A stretch of DNA of 64,000 nt, taken from positions 186,001 to 250,000 of the forward strand of contig NZ_FPKW01000005.1 of NCBI RefSeq assembly GCF_900114875.1, given 5' to 3'. A model generated the notes under the pieces. It did no database searches. It was given only the letters and a program-made list of their open reading frames with translations, and was not told where the DNA came from. Each line of letters begins with the position of its first letter. Positions within the stretch are counted from its first letter, which is position 1. The stretch comes from Chryseobacterium limigenitum (GTDB lineage Bacteria; Bacteroidota; Bacteroidia; Flavobacteriales; Weeksellaceae). Made by a program: the position numbers and the translations under genes. Below are positions 42,944-50,944 of this stretch, one piece after another.

Positions 42944-43639
42944 TTATTTAATTTCAAAATAAAATCCTTGTTCTTCAAGCTCTTTATATTTCTCCTGATT
43001 GAAAGTAAACAATTTTCCGGGTCTTCCGCTGCCTTCTTTTTTAACGTTATTGGTTTCATTCAAAAGCCCGTAGCTCATTATTTTCTTTCGGAAATTCCGG
43101 CGGTCAATTTCCTGTCCGATAATGGTTTTGTAAAGATTTTCAAGGTCTGAAAAAGGGAATTCTTCATTAAGAAGATTAAAGCCAATCGGCTGAAATTGAA
43201 TTTTTGTACGAAGCCTTTTTAATGCAACATCTATAATTTTATCATGATCAAAAGCGAGTTTGGGAAGTTTATTGACACTGAACCATTGCGCGTCTTCGGC
43301 ATCAGAATCTGCAAACAATTCATGATAAGAAGGGTTCACGAGCCCCAGATAAGCGATAGAAACCACTCTGTTTCTAGGGTCGCGGCCAACATTACCAAAA
43401 CTATAAAGTTGCTCCAGAAAATCGGGTTTTATGCCTGCTTCTTCGTGCAACTCTCTTTTTACCGCGTCATCCAAATTTTCATCATCCAAAACAAGACCTC
43501 CGGGAAGCGCCCAACCCCCTTTGAAAGGTTCAATATTTCTTTTAATTAAAAGAATTTGAAGATCTTTTTTGTCGAAATATCCGAAAATGACGGCATCAAC
43601 AGCCACTTTAATATCCTGTAGTTTTTTTGGAGACTCCAT
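42944..43639 (-). CDS. Nudix domain + winged-helix regulator (NrtR-type)
   Basis: 231 residues. N-terminal Nudix domain with an intact box GGLVLDDENLDDAVKRELHE followed by EAGI (about residues 44-67). C-terminal winged helix (about 155-231) ends GSGRPGKLFTFNQEKYKELE, as in NrtR proteins. NrtR regulators bind ADP-ribose or related metabolites and control NAD genes. The intact box means it may also hydrolyse. It stands first in the NAD/ADP-ribose block, and palindrome A lies 8 bases before its ATG, consistent with autoregulation. Confidence 0.9.
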   Translation of the reverse strand: MESPKKLQDIKVAVDAVIFGYFDKKDLQILLIKRNIEPFKGGWALPGGLVLDDENLDDAVKRELHEEAGIKPDFLEQLYSFGNVGRDPRNRVVSIAYLGLVNPSYHELFADSDAEDAQWFSVNKLPKLAFDHDKIIDVALKRLRTKIQFQPIGFNLLNEEFPFSDLENLYKTIIGQEIDRRNFRKKIMSYGLLNETNNVKKEGSGRPGKLFTFNQEKYKELEEQGFYFEIK

Positions 43640-43646
43640 AAATTAA

Positions 43647-43667
43647 TTTGCGTTACGAATACACAAA
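43647..43667. promoter_or_regulatory. Candidate operator A: TTTGCGT-N7-ACACAAA
   Basis: 21-bp near-palindrome just upstream of the Nudix-wHTH start, where an autoregulator would bind. Same half-sites as B, C and D. Confidence 0.65.
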
Positions 43668-43762
43668 ATTACAATTTAGAATCTTCAATTTCAACATAAA
43701 AATAATAATTCTTTACACAATAATTTTCATCAAATCCATAAACAGCTTTAAATTAAACAATT

Positions 43763-43855
43763 ATGAAAAATTTATTATTCGAAGCTTGTGATAAAATAAA
43801 AGTTGATGTAAAAGATTCCGGCAATACCAATTCTACAGGGGAAAAAATGAAATAA
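43763..43855 (+). CDS. Possible 30-aa peptide ORF
   Basis: ATG at 43763 gives a 30-residue peptide: MKNLLFEACDKIKVDV, then KDSGNTNSTGEKMK. It is followed by two strong hairpins. The opening resembles leader parts of Bacteroidota peptide precursors (MKNL...), but there is no obvious core or neighbouring modification gene. A ribosome-binding site is not distinct. It could be a small regulatory peptide or chance. Confidence 0.35.
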   Translation: MKNLLFEACDKIKVDVKDSGNTNSTGEKMK

Positions 43856-43874
43856 AATTTCTCGGTAAATAATA

Positions 43875-43902
43875 AATAACCATTTCAAATGAGGTGGTTA
43901 TT
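43875..43902 (+). terminator. Hairpin after the 30-aa ORF
   Basis: AATAACCA/TGGTTATT extended by G-U pairs to a 12-bp stem with loop AAAT. Only a weak T-tract follows. Confidence 0.45.
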
Positions 43903-43913
43903 ATTGAAATATG

Positions 43914-43945
43914 GTAAAATCACTATAAACAAATAGTGATTTTAC
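43914..43945. terminator. Second hairpin after the 30-aa ORF
   Basis: GTAAAATCACTA/TAGTGATTTTAC, perfect 12-bp stem with an 8-base loop, 11 bases after the first hairpin. Confidence 0.55.
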
Positions 43946-43996
43946 TTATTGATTTCCTGATAGTTATAATCAACTTTGGTTTATAAAAAGGAAGAA

Positions 43997-44030
43997 GCCG
44001 AAAACCTTAAAGAGTAGGCACAAAAACTAA
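43997..44030 (+). promoter_or_regulatory. Shared leader element before the 621-aa gene
   Basis: GCCGAAAACCTTAAAGAG followed by TAGGCACAAAAACTAA. GCC and GGC can pair. The GGC ends 23 bases before the ATG. Near-identical sequence with equal spacing precedes the 46068 gene. Confidence 0.7.
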
Positions 44031-44042
44031 TCCACGTAAACC

Positions 44043-45908
44043 ATGAGTCACACTATCAAAGGAAATCTTGCAGCTTATTTATGCGGCAGAGATTGTTCAG
44101 AATACCTTAGTCAGGTTAAAGTACGCATTTACCTTCCTCTAGCGGATGTCAATATACCAGCTGTATCATCTGCTGAGATTAAAGACACTTTTAGAGAAGT
44201 TAAAGAAGAAGAAATTAAGTCTAAACAGGACAGACTTCTTGCAGAAGCAGAAACAGATATGGAAGGGAATTTTTCCATTAAAATTGATGAAAGATATTCC
44301 CGTTCCGCACTAGAAATAGACTTTTATTGCGGATCAGTTCCACGACCTCCTTTACCACCTAAAAAAGGAAAAGAAAGACAGTTTCATATCACAACATTCG
44401 TTCCTCAATGGAAAACCTCAGAAAATCAGGAAAACTGGATCGCTAATTTTGCTTACATCATTCCGGATAAATGGTGGTGTTTGATTAAAGGGCGCTATTT
44501 TGATGTTTGGACAATTTGCGGAGTATTAACAGACTGCAAAACAGGAAAACCTCTTGAAGGCGTTTCTGTAATCGCAATGGATGCCGATTTTATCACTGAT
44601 GATGAATTGGGAAGAAATACTACAGACAGCAACGGACATTTTAAAATTTATTATACTTCTGTTGAGTTTAAGAAAACTTTTCTTTCTCCGATCATTAATA
44701 TAGAAACAGATGTTGCGCTTCCGTTTGCGAGTGGTCCTGATGTCTATTTTCAATTGGAATACGGCGGACAAAGGTTTGCATTAGAAACAAAAGCCAATCG
44801 ACGCAATAATGTAGGCTATTGCTTATGTGTAAAACTTTGCTCGAAAGAACTTATTCCTGTAGATTCTTCTGTTCCCCCTTCATTTACTCATTTTGGCCTT
44901 ACTCAACACATTCCGATTCAGGCTGGTATTAATTCTGCAACAGGAAAAACTTTAGGAAATTATGCTTTTTTCTCTTCAGTAAATCTTGTGGGTACAATCA
45001 GTAAGAAGATCAATACCCAGCCGATGGAATATCTTTTTGAATATCAGGAAGTAGCAAATCCTGCGGATGCCTTAAATCCTGCAGGATGGAATCCTATCGT
45101 TCCCAATATGATTGATAAAACGGTGATCGGTTATTTATGGACATTTACAGGTGATCCTTCCAACCCGATTGCTTATGAACCTTATTTCATTAATGGAACC
45201 GGTACAGAAAAAACCGTCACTTTCAACGGAAACTGGATACAGGTGCCACAAGATTCTAATTTTGCGCCTCACGTAGATGCAGAAATCTTGAAACTGAATA
45301 CTGAAAAACTTACAGGAGTAACTTCAATAGATATGGCAATGCCAACCTCAGGAATAGGAAATGCAACGGTATCTGCGGCAAGACCTCATACCTCAAACAG
45401 ATATTTTGCCATTCGTATGAGACAAAGACAAATAAGTAATTCAGCTACAGAAATTGTGGCAGGAACGTCTAAGCCTATTGCTGTTTATAATGTTTTATAT
45501 CAAAATGTCAATAAATACGGAAGTTGGGCTCATACAACAGTTGATAATCAATATATAGCATTATCAGTGGATCTTGAAGAAATTATTTCCGGCAGCAGCG
45601 GATGTAGTAAAATAACAACAGATCTGCACATAAAATATGGAGCAAGAAATGAGAATCTCGGCAATGTAAGCCTTTCTATCGTAGGCCCCCACAAACCCGG
45701 ACAAAGTTTTGGATTTAATGCTGTCGCTCTTATGCCAGCACCGGAAACATTTGGGTCTACTCAATTGGTATTTACACCTCCTACAGATACAGTAGCTGAT
45801 TTATTAGCCTGTGCTTATACCGTTTCTATTTCAGCTACGGCATTGCTGACTACCGGAGACAGTAATCTTGGTTCATACTATGATTTTGTATCCTTCTGTA
45901 AAGTTTAA
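44043..45908 (+). CDS. Orphan 621-aa beta-rich protein
   Basis: No signal peptide or membrane segment. Two transthyretin/CarboxypepD_reg-like repeats can be seen: residues about 1-85 (GNLAAYLCGRDCSEYL ... AETDMEGNFSIKI) and about 158-215 (GVLTDCKTGKPLEGVSVIAM ... TTDSNGHFKIYY). The remainder (about 260-621) is beta-rich with several Cys and Gly-rich turns. No enzymatic motif is visible. It may be a secreted or surface protein exported by a non-Sec route, or a structural protein. A leader element is shared with the following small gene. Confidence 0.72.
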   Translation: MSHTIKGNLAAYLCGRDCSEYLSQVKVRIYLPLADVNIPAVSSAEIKDTFREVKEEEIKSKQDRLLAEAETDMEGNFSIKIDERYSRSALEIDFYCGSVPRPPLPPKKGKERQFHITTFVPQWKTSENQENWIANFAYIIPDKWWCLIKGRYFDVWTICGVLTDCKTGKPLEGVSVIAMDADFITDDELGRNTTDSNGHFKIYYTSVEFKKTFLSPIINIETDVALPFASGPDVYFQLEYGGQRFALETKANRRNNVGYCLCVKLCSKELIPVDSSVPPSFTHFGLTQHIPIQAGINSATGKTLGNYAFFSSVNLVGTISKKINTQPMEYLFEYQEVANPADALNPAGWNPIVPNMIDKTVIGYLWTFTGDPSNPIAYEPYFINGTGTEKTVTFNGNWIQVPQDSNFAPHVDAEILKLNTEKLTGVTSIDMAMPTSGIGNATVSAARPHTSNRYFAIRMRQRQISNSATEIVAGTSKPIAVYNVLYQNVNKYGSWAHTTVDNQYIALSVDLEEIISGSSGCSKITTDLHIKYGARNENLGNVSLSIVGPHKPGQSFGFNAVALMPAPETFGSTQLVFTPPTDTVADLLACAYTVSISATALLTTGDSNLGSYYDFVSFCKV

Positions 45909-46021
45909 AAAATAGTAATGATGGGTATTTTATCCTCTTATATTCTGTAAAACCGAACATAGGATTGTGATTTACCCATCTCTTGCTTATAAAATAGTTT
46001 CAAAATAAAACAATAGGTAAA

Positions 46022-46056
46022 GCTGAAAACCTTAAAAAGTAGGCATAAAAAGCTAA
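46022..46056 (+). promoter_or_regulatory. Shared leader element before the 69-aa gene
   Basis: GCTGAAAACCTTAAAAAG followed by TAGGCATAAAAAGCTAA. It differs from the copy at 43997 at only a few positions, with the same 23-base distance from GGC to the ATG. Confidence 0.7.
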
Positions 46057-46067
46057 TTTATACCATC

Positions 46068-46277
46068 ATGAAAACATTATTAAAAGTCATTATAGTAATC
46101 ATCATTATTATTGGCGGAGTTTTGATCATCATTGTCGGGAAAAAACCTATCCCGGAGCCGGAATGCATCGTTTGCGGTCCAAATCTTGTGAGAATTCTAG
46201 GAATTGCTGAAGTGATCCTCGGACTCGGTGCTTTAGTCATCCAGGGAAACTTGGTAGAGAAGCAAAGAAATTTTTGA
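46068..46277 (+). CDS. Small two-helix membrane protein
   Basis: 69 residues: TM helix at about 4-24 (KVIIVIIIIIGGVLIIIV), a loop KKPIPEPECIVCGPN with a CxxC pair, and a second hydrophobic helix (about 42-60). The CxxC could bind metal or form a disulfide. It lies 160 bases after the 621-aa gene and shares its leader element, so co-regulation is likely. Function unknown. Confidence 0.7.
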   Translation: MKTLLKVIIVIIIIIGGVLIIIVGKKPIPEPECIVCGPNLVRILGIAEVILGLGALVIQGNLVEKQRNF

Positions 46278-46281
46278 AAAT

Positions 46282-46312
46282 AAAAAGACCGATATAATGT
46301 ATCGGTCTTTTT
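46282..46312. terminator. Bidirectional terminator between the 69-aa gene and lepA
   Basis: AAAAAGACCGATA/TATCGGTCTTTTT, 13-bp perfect stem with loop TAATG, between convergent genes. Confidence 0.88.
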
Positions 46313-46315
46313 ATA

Positions 46316-48112
46316 TTAATCGTTTAGTTTTAAAACTGCCATGAACGCAGATTGCGGTACTTCTACTCTACCAATCTGCTTCATTTTCTTTTTACCTTCT
46401 TTCTGTTTCTCAAGGAGTTTTCTCTTTCTGGAAATATCTCCTCCGTAACATTTTGCGGTAACGTCTTTTCTTAATGCTTTAATGGTTTCTCTTGCGATAA
46501 CTTTGGCTCCCAATGCTGCCTGAACTGCAATATCAAACTGCTGTCTAGGAATCAGTTCACGAAGCTTTTCACACATTCTCTTACCGATGTAATACGCATT
46601 ACTGTCGTGAATCAATGATGATAAAGCATCAACCATATCTCCATTGATCAGGATATCCATTTTTACCAATTTAGAAGCACGCATTCCGATTGGTGAGTAA
46701 TCGAAAGATGCATAACCTTTAGAAATTGATTTTAAACGGTCATAAAAGTCAAAAACAACCTCAGCCAAAGGCATATTGAATGTTAATTCAACTCTGTCTG
46801 CCGTTAAATAACTTTGATTTACAATTTCACCTCTTTTTTCAATACAAAGTGTCATTACAGAACCTACAAAATCAGATTTTGTAATGATAGAAGCTTTAAT
46901 ATAAGGCTCTTCAACTCTGTCTAAAAGATTGGGGTCAATCATTTCAGAAGGGTTATTGATTAATATTGCTGTATCAGGATCTTTTTTCGAATATCCGTGG
47001 TATGAAACGTTGGGAACCGTCGTGATAACATCCATGTTAAACTCTCTGTCTAAACGTTCCTGAACGATTTCCATGTGAAGCATTCCTAAGAATCCGCAAC
47101 GGAAACCAAAACCAAGCGCTGCTGAACTTTCCGGTTCGAAAACCAAAGAAGCATCATTTAGTCTTAATTTTTCCAGTGAAAATCTTAATTCTTCAAAATC
47201 TTCAGATTCGATAGGATAAATACCCGCAAAAACCATAGGCTTTACTTCCTCAAATCCATCAATCGCTGCTGCTGCAGGATTTACAAAAGAGGTAATGGTA
47301 TCCCCTACTTTTACTTCTCTGGCATCTTTAATTCCGGAAATAATGTAACCTACATCACCACAATGAATTGTTTTTTTAGGAACCTGCTTTAATTTTAAAG
47401 TACCAACTTCATCCGCACCATATTCTTTTCCAGTTGCGAAAAATTTAATCTTTTCGTTTTTAGAAATACTTCCGTTTACTATTTTGAAATAGGCTTCAAT
47501 TCCTCTGAATGGATTGTAAACAGAGTCAAAAATCAACGCCTGAAGCGGTGCATCCGGATCTCCAACCGGAGCCGGAATTTTGTTCACAATATGCTCAAGC
47601 AAATCATGAACTCCTTCTCCCGTTTTTCCTGAAACTCTAAGAACGTCTTCATATTTACATCCTAAAAGTCCCATAATCTCGTCGGTAACTTCTTCCGGAT
47701 TTGCAGATGGAAGATCTATTTTATTAAGAATCGGAATAATTTCCAAGTCATTTTCCAGCGCTAAATAAAGGTTACTAATCGTTTGTGCCTGAATACTTTG
47801 CGCAGCATCAACAATAAGAAGCGCACCTTCACAGGCTGCAATAGAACGGGAAACCTCGTAAGAGAAATCTACGTGTCCCGGTGTATCAATTAGATTTAAA
47901 ATATATTTTTCTCCTTTATATTCATAATCCATTTGGATGGCGTGAGACTTTATCGTGATCCCACGTTCTTTCTCCAAATCCATATCATCCAGTGTCTGAG
48001 ACTGCAACTCTCTCTGAGTAACAGTATTGGTATATTCCAATAGCCTATCCGCCAAAGTACTTTTACCGTGGTCAATATGAGCGATTATGCAAAAATTTCG
48101 TATGTTTTTCAT
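46316..48112 (-). CDS. lepA: Elongation factor 4 (LepA)
   Basis: 598 residues, standard length. GTPase motifs [27 protein letters not shown] and NKIDLPSA lie in the first ~140 residues. The LepA-specific C-terminal domain is present to the end ([46 protein letters not shown]). It acts on ribosomes during elongation or assembly. A TATCTTTG promoter box lies at 48132-48139. Confidence 0.98.
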   Translation of the reverse strand: MKNIRNFCIIAHIDHGKSTLADRLLEYTNTVTQRELQSQTLDDMDLEKERGITIKSHAIQMDYEYKGEKYILNLIDTPGHVDFSYEVSRSIAACEGALLIVDAAQSIQAQTISNLYLALENDLEIIPILNKIDLPSANPEEVTDEIMGLLGCKYEDVLRVSGKTGEGVHDLLEHIVNKIPAPVGDPDAPLQALIFDSVYNPFRGIEAYFKIVNGSISKNEKIKFFATGKEYGADEVGTLKLKQVPKKTIHCGDVGYIISGIKDAREVKVGDTITSFVNPAAAAIDGFEEVKPMVFAGIYPIESEDFEELRFSLEKLRLNDASLVFEPESSAALGFGFRCGFLGMLHMEIVQERLDREFNMDVITTVPNVSYHGYSKKDPDTAILINNPSEMIDPNLLDRVEEPYIKASIITKSDFVGSVMTLCIEKRGEIVNQSYLTADRVELTFNMPLAEVVFDFYDRLKSISKGYASFDYSPIGMRASKLVKMDILINGDMVDALSSLIHDSNAYYIGKRMCEKLRELIPRQQFDIAVQAALGAKVIARETIKALRKDVTAKCYGGDISRKRKLLEKQKEGKKKMKQIGRVEVPQSAFMAVLKLND

Positions 48113-48131
48113 TTAAGAACCTTGTAATTTG

Positions 48132-48139
48132 CAAAGATA
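48132..48139 (-). promoter_or_regulatory. -7 box TATCTTTG of lepA
   Basis: Exact TAnnTTTG match on the minus strand, 19 bases before the lepA ATG. Confidence 0.55.
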
Positions 48140-48144
48140 AAAAA

Positions 48145-48167
48145 AAGAGAGACAATTCCTCTCTCTT
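48145..48167 (-). terminator. Terminator of the 48195 gene
   Basis: AAGAGAGA/TCTCTCTT, 8-bp stem, followed on the minus strand by a run of T. It lies between that gene's stop and lepA. Confidence 0.8.
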
Positions 48168-48194
48168 AAATTTTTAGTGTGTAATTAATTTTAA

Positions 48195-49211
48195 TTATTC
48201 ATTCGAAAAATCATATTCTCCGGTTAAAGGATCAATTTCAATTTTCGAAAGACCCGCTTTTTCTATGTTCTTTTTGTTTGAAGAAGCATCTATTACTGCT
48301 CCTATTACACCTCCAATGATGCCTCCAATAAGTGCTCCGGTAATAGCCGCTCCGGCGTTATTTGTAGGAAACAATTCTTCCTTTGAAGATAAAATATAAA
48401 ATTTATTATCTTCTTTTACCATTTCTATCAACCTAAAGGGAGTTGAACGATAAGCCATACCATTGTCTACGATCGCAAAAACATCATTCGTGAACGTATC
48501 ATAGCCGTTTTTATTTGAAACCCCGGTTACTACACCTTTGCTGTTTTTCTTTACTGAATAATCACTATTTGGCTCTTGCTTAGAAAAAGACCTGTAATCT
48601 GTGTAAACTCCATCTGTAAGCTTTTCAGAATTAAATAATTTGAATTTTCCTGAGATTACTTTCTCATAATCATTCAGCTCTCCTTCAGAAATTGGAAAAT
48701 TTGTTATGGGCTCAGAGTAGGAATCTTTAATCAATGAACTTATCTCTAGTGAGATTTTGTATGCAATTGCTCTTGTAATATAGGCATGATCTTTAGGTTC
48801 ATAATCTTTCATAATATTAGCTCGTTTAACGAAATAATATTTGTCATTTCTTTTAATAAATGTTGCCATTTTAAGCTTGAGCTTTCCTATGATTGATTTT
48901 CCTTTTTGTTCATCACCAGCTTTCAATTCTTCCAATATCAGCAAAAATTCTGTATTTCCGGGCGTTTTATTATCCTCCAAAAACCACTTTTGAAAAAGAT
49001 TTTCCAAATTTTCATCTTCAAACTTTAGCTCATAAGGCTCTTTTCTGTGAGAAACCGTTCCGATAGTTTTATCATCCCTCCTATCAATTAAGGTAAGTGA
49101 TTTTGCAATTTTGTTTTTATCCTTTATACTTTGTGTAAGTTGTATGAATTGGGTTTTCTGGGCAAATACTGTCCCTGAAAATAAAAGGAACAATAGAATG
49201 TGTTTCATCAT
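48195..49211 (-). CDS. Hypothetical secreted protein, paralog A of a tandem pair
   Basis: 338 residues from ATG 49211 (MMKHILLFLLFSGTVFAQ), chosen because a promoter box at 49224-49231 lies past the longer start at 49226. Signal peptide, then a mixed domain, and a Gly/Ala-rich hydrophobic stretch near the end (AAITGALIGGIIGGVIGAVIDA) resembling a glycine-zipper or membrane segment. The C-terminus IDPLTGEYDFSNE is identical to its paralog. No family recognised. Confidence 0.75.
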   Translation of the reverse strand: MMKHILLFLLFSGTVFAQKTQFIQLTQSIKDKNKIAKSLTLIDRRDDKTIGTVSHRKEPYELKFEDENLENLFQKWFLEDNKTPGNTEFLLILEELKAGDEQKGKSIIGKLKLKMATFIKRNDKYYFVKRANIMKDYEPKDHAYITRAIAYKISLEISSLIKDSYSEPITNFPISEGELNDYEKVISGKFKLFNSEKLTDGVYTDYRSFSKQEPNSDYSVKKNSKGVVTGVSNKNGYDTFTNDVFAIVDNGMAYRSTPFRLIEMVKEDNKFYILSSKEELFPTNNAGAAITGALIGGIIGGVIGAVIDASSNKKNIEKAGLSKIEIDPLTGEYDFSNE

Positions 49212-49223
49212 ATATATTTTCCG

Positions 49224-49231
49224 CAAAAGTA
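49224..49231 (-). promoter_or_regulatory. -7 box TACTTTTG of paralog A
   Basis: TAnnTTTG match on the minus strand. The surrounding sequence (TTTAAACTAATTC upstream of it) is shared with the promoter of paralog B. Confidence 0.55.
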
Positions 49232-49251
49232 AGAATTAGTTTAAAATAAAA

Positions 49252-49274
49252 GACTCTCACAAAACGTAAGAGTC
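49252..49274 (-). terminator. Terminator of paralog B
   Basis: GACTCT-C-AC pairs with GT-A-AGAGTC around AAAAC, followed on the minus strand by T-rich sequence. Similar in sequence to the hairpin at 50373-50406. Confidence 0.7.
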
Positions 49275-49280
49275 ATTATT

Positions 49281-50327
49281 TTATTCATTCGAAAAATCAT
49301 ATTCTCCGGTTAAAGGATCAATATAAATCTCAAACATCTCTCCTTTTCTCTCCTTATTTTGCCTTAAACCTCGCTCAAAAATACCAACAAGCCCAATTGC
49401 AACACCGCCGTACATTCCTCCGCCAGCGCCACCACCAACACTCACAAAAACGGCAGAATTTCGGACAGGTAAAATATATCCTCTGTTACTGACGATGTAA
49501 AATCCTTTTTCATTTTTATTTAATTCTAAAAATCCTGAGTATGTTTTCTTGTAAGCTTTTCCGTTTTCTACATAAGCAAACATTTCACTCGCTGAGATCT
49601 TATCTTTTTTACCGTTCTCTTCTTTTACAGCTCTTAAAACATTTCCTTTATCATTTTTCTCAAGAACATAATTTCCAATTTCCGGAGTTTGATTTAAAAA
49701 TGCAGTATTGCTTAGATAAACTCCATCTTTTAACTGTCCGTTTTTATACGCTTCAGAATTGTTCTTTACATACGATTCGTAATCTGCAAGGTCATTCATT
49801 ATAACAGTATTTTCCGCAGGTTTCATTGTATATGTTTTCTTCATAAACATTGCAATAATAACCGGAATATTCTTTACAACAACATCAGATATATTTTTAT
49901 TCTTAAAACTATAAACCGTATCTTTCTTATACAAAAATCTGTAATTATCTCCTTCTTTAAGGAAAGTTTGTGCCGAAAAATCAATATCAGCTTCTGTTTC
50001 TTTGCCTACAGTTTCTCCAAGTGCCGTTTTTAATCTTTTTAAAATTAAAACCATCTCATGCTTTCCTCCTTTATGATTACTATCTGTATACCATTGACTT
50101 AGAAAATTATTAATGGTAGCAGGAAAAACAATCTCTTTCATTTCTTTAGCGTCACCAAAAGGCATCTCTCCTATCTTTTTATCTTCTCTCTGATCAATTA
50201 CTTCAAGAGATTTGTAAATATTTCCTTTTGGATTTGATAGATTTCCTCTTTCCTTAATAATTTCCTGAGCCTGCGAAAACCCGAGAATAGAAATGAAAAC
50301 AAGTGTGAACTGTAAGATTTTTTTCAT
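49281..50327 (-). CDS. Hypothetical secreted protein, paralog B
   Basis: 348 residues. Signal peptide MKKILQFTLVFISILGFSQA. The same layout as paralog A, including the LxVIDQREDKKIGE block near residue 45, the KNDKGNVLRAVKEENG region and a Gly-rich stretch (SVGGGAGGGMYGGVAIGLVG) before the shared IDPLTGEYDFSNE end. The last 42 bases of both genes are identical. Function unknown; the pair arose by tandem duplication. Confidence 0.75.
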   Translation of the reverse strand: MKKILQFTLVFISILGFSQAQEIIKERGNLSNPKGNIYKSLEVIDQREDKKIGEMPFGDAKEMKEIVFPATINNFLSQWYTDSNHKGGKHEMVLILKRLKTALGETVGKETEADIDFSAQTFLKEGDNYRFLYKKDTVYSFKNKNISDVVVKNIPVIIAMFMKKTYTMKPAENTVIMNDLADYESYVKNNSEAYKNGQLKDGVYLSNTAFLNQTPEIGNYVLEKNDKGNVLRAVKEENGKKDKISASEMFAYVENGKAYKKTYSGFLELNKNEKGFYIVSNRGYILPVRNSAVFVSVGGGAGGGMYGGVAIGLVGIFERGLRQNKERKGEMFEIYIDPLTGEYDFSNE

Positions 50328-50344
50328 GTGATAAAAGATTTACT

Positions 50345-50352
50345 CAAAAATA
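50345..50352 (-). promoter_or_regulatory. -7 box TATTTTTG of paralog B
   Basis: TAnnTTTG match 17 bases before the ATG, embedded in the same TTTAAACTAATTC context as the paralog A promoter. Confidence 0.55.
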
Positions 50353-50372
50353 TGAATTAGTTTAAAAATTAA

Positions 50373-50406
50373 ACGACTCTCACAAAAAAAGATTTGTAAG
50401 AGTCGT
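50373..50406 (-). terminator. Terminator after the 50429 gene
   Basis: ACGACTCT-C-ACAAA pairs with TTTGT-A-AGAGTCGT around a short loop. It ends the sigma-factor operon. Confidence 0.7.
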
Positions 50407-50428
50407 CCAACATTAAAAAAATAAACTA

Positions 50429-50938
50429 TTATGGTGATTGCCTTTGGCCTCCAGCATTATTGTTTCCGTGAGGTCTTCTTTCATTCATTTTATCTCTCAT
50501 CATACCTTCAGATTGAAACAGCTTCAAGACTTTCTGGCAAGGAATAACTTCCTGCATTTTATCTGCGTATCTTTTTCTATTATCTAATAATTTTTGTCCC
50601 ACTTCAAAACTCTGCTGCAACTTTGCTTTTGCTTCATCATCAGATAAAGTTTCCGGGTTAAAATTAGAATTAAACTGGCTTTTTATTTGTTTCTGGTTAT
50701 CAAGATATTCGTTGTAAAGCTGTGTAAATTCTGCTTTATCACTTGCTTCAATATCAAGATTATCCATCACCATATTATTCCTAAACTTGGCAAGAAGAGC
50801 TTTTCTTTCTTCTGGAGAAAGATTATTTATTACCTCTTTTCTTTGTTTAGGGTCCATTTTTTTCCAGTCATAATCCGTTTTTTGGGCATTTAAGCCAAAA
50901 CCATAAATAATAAAAAGTGTAAATAATATCTTTTTCAT
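50429..50938 (-). CDS. Secreted helical protein in an ECF sigma operon
   Basis: 169 residues. Signal peptide MKKILFTLFIIYGFGLNAQ, then a helical domain with LSPEERKALLAKFRNN and repeated Lys/Glu helices, reminiscent of Spy/LTxxQ-like periplasmic proteins but without the LTxxQ motif. The C-terminus is Asn/Gly-rich. It is last in the operon sigma factor - membrane protein - this gene, with gaps of 19 and 6 bases. Such third genes are often sensors or stress chaperones; this is inference. Confidence 0.75.
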   Translation of the reverse strand: MKKILFTLFIIYGFGLNAQKTDYDWKKMDPKQRKEVINNLSPEERKALLAKFRNNMVMDNLDIEASDKAEFTQLYNEYLDNQKQIKSQFNSNFNPETLSDDEAKAKLQQSFEVGQKLLDNRKRYADKMQEVIPCQKVLKLFQSEGMMRDKMNERRPHGNNNAGGQRQSP

Positions 50939-50944
50939 CTTTCT

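Larger units (their letters stand above)
43640..44042. other. Intergenic region with a small ORF, two hairpins and a leader element
   Basis: 403 bases. Order: operator A (43647-43667), a 30-codon ORF (43763-43855), hairpins at 43875-43902 and 43914-43945, and the leader element at 43997-44030. Confidence 0.65.

Noticed and set aside
33508..43639. Classical toxin-antitoxin DarT/DarG locus
   Set aside because: Macrodomain and NADAR proteins are present, but no DarT-type toxin was recognised among the neighbouring genes.
43997..44030. preQ1 class I riboswitch
   Set aside because: The AAAAACTAA tail looks similar, but the P1 stem and loop pairing of preQ1-I cannot be formed, and the genes have no queuosine link.
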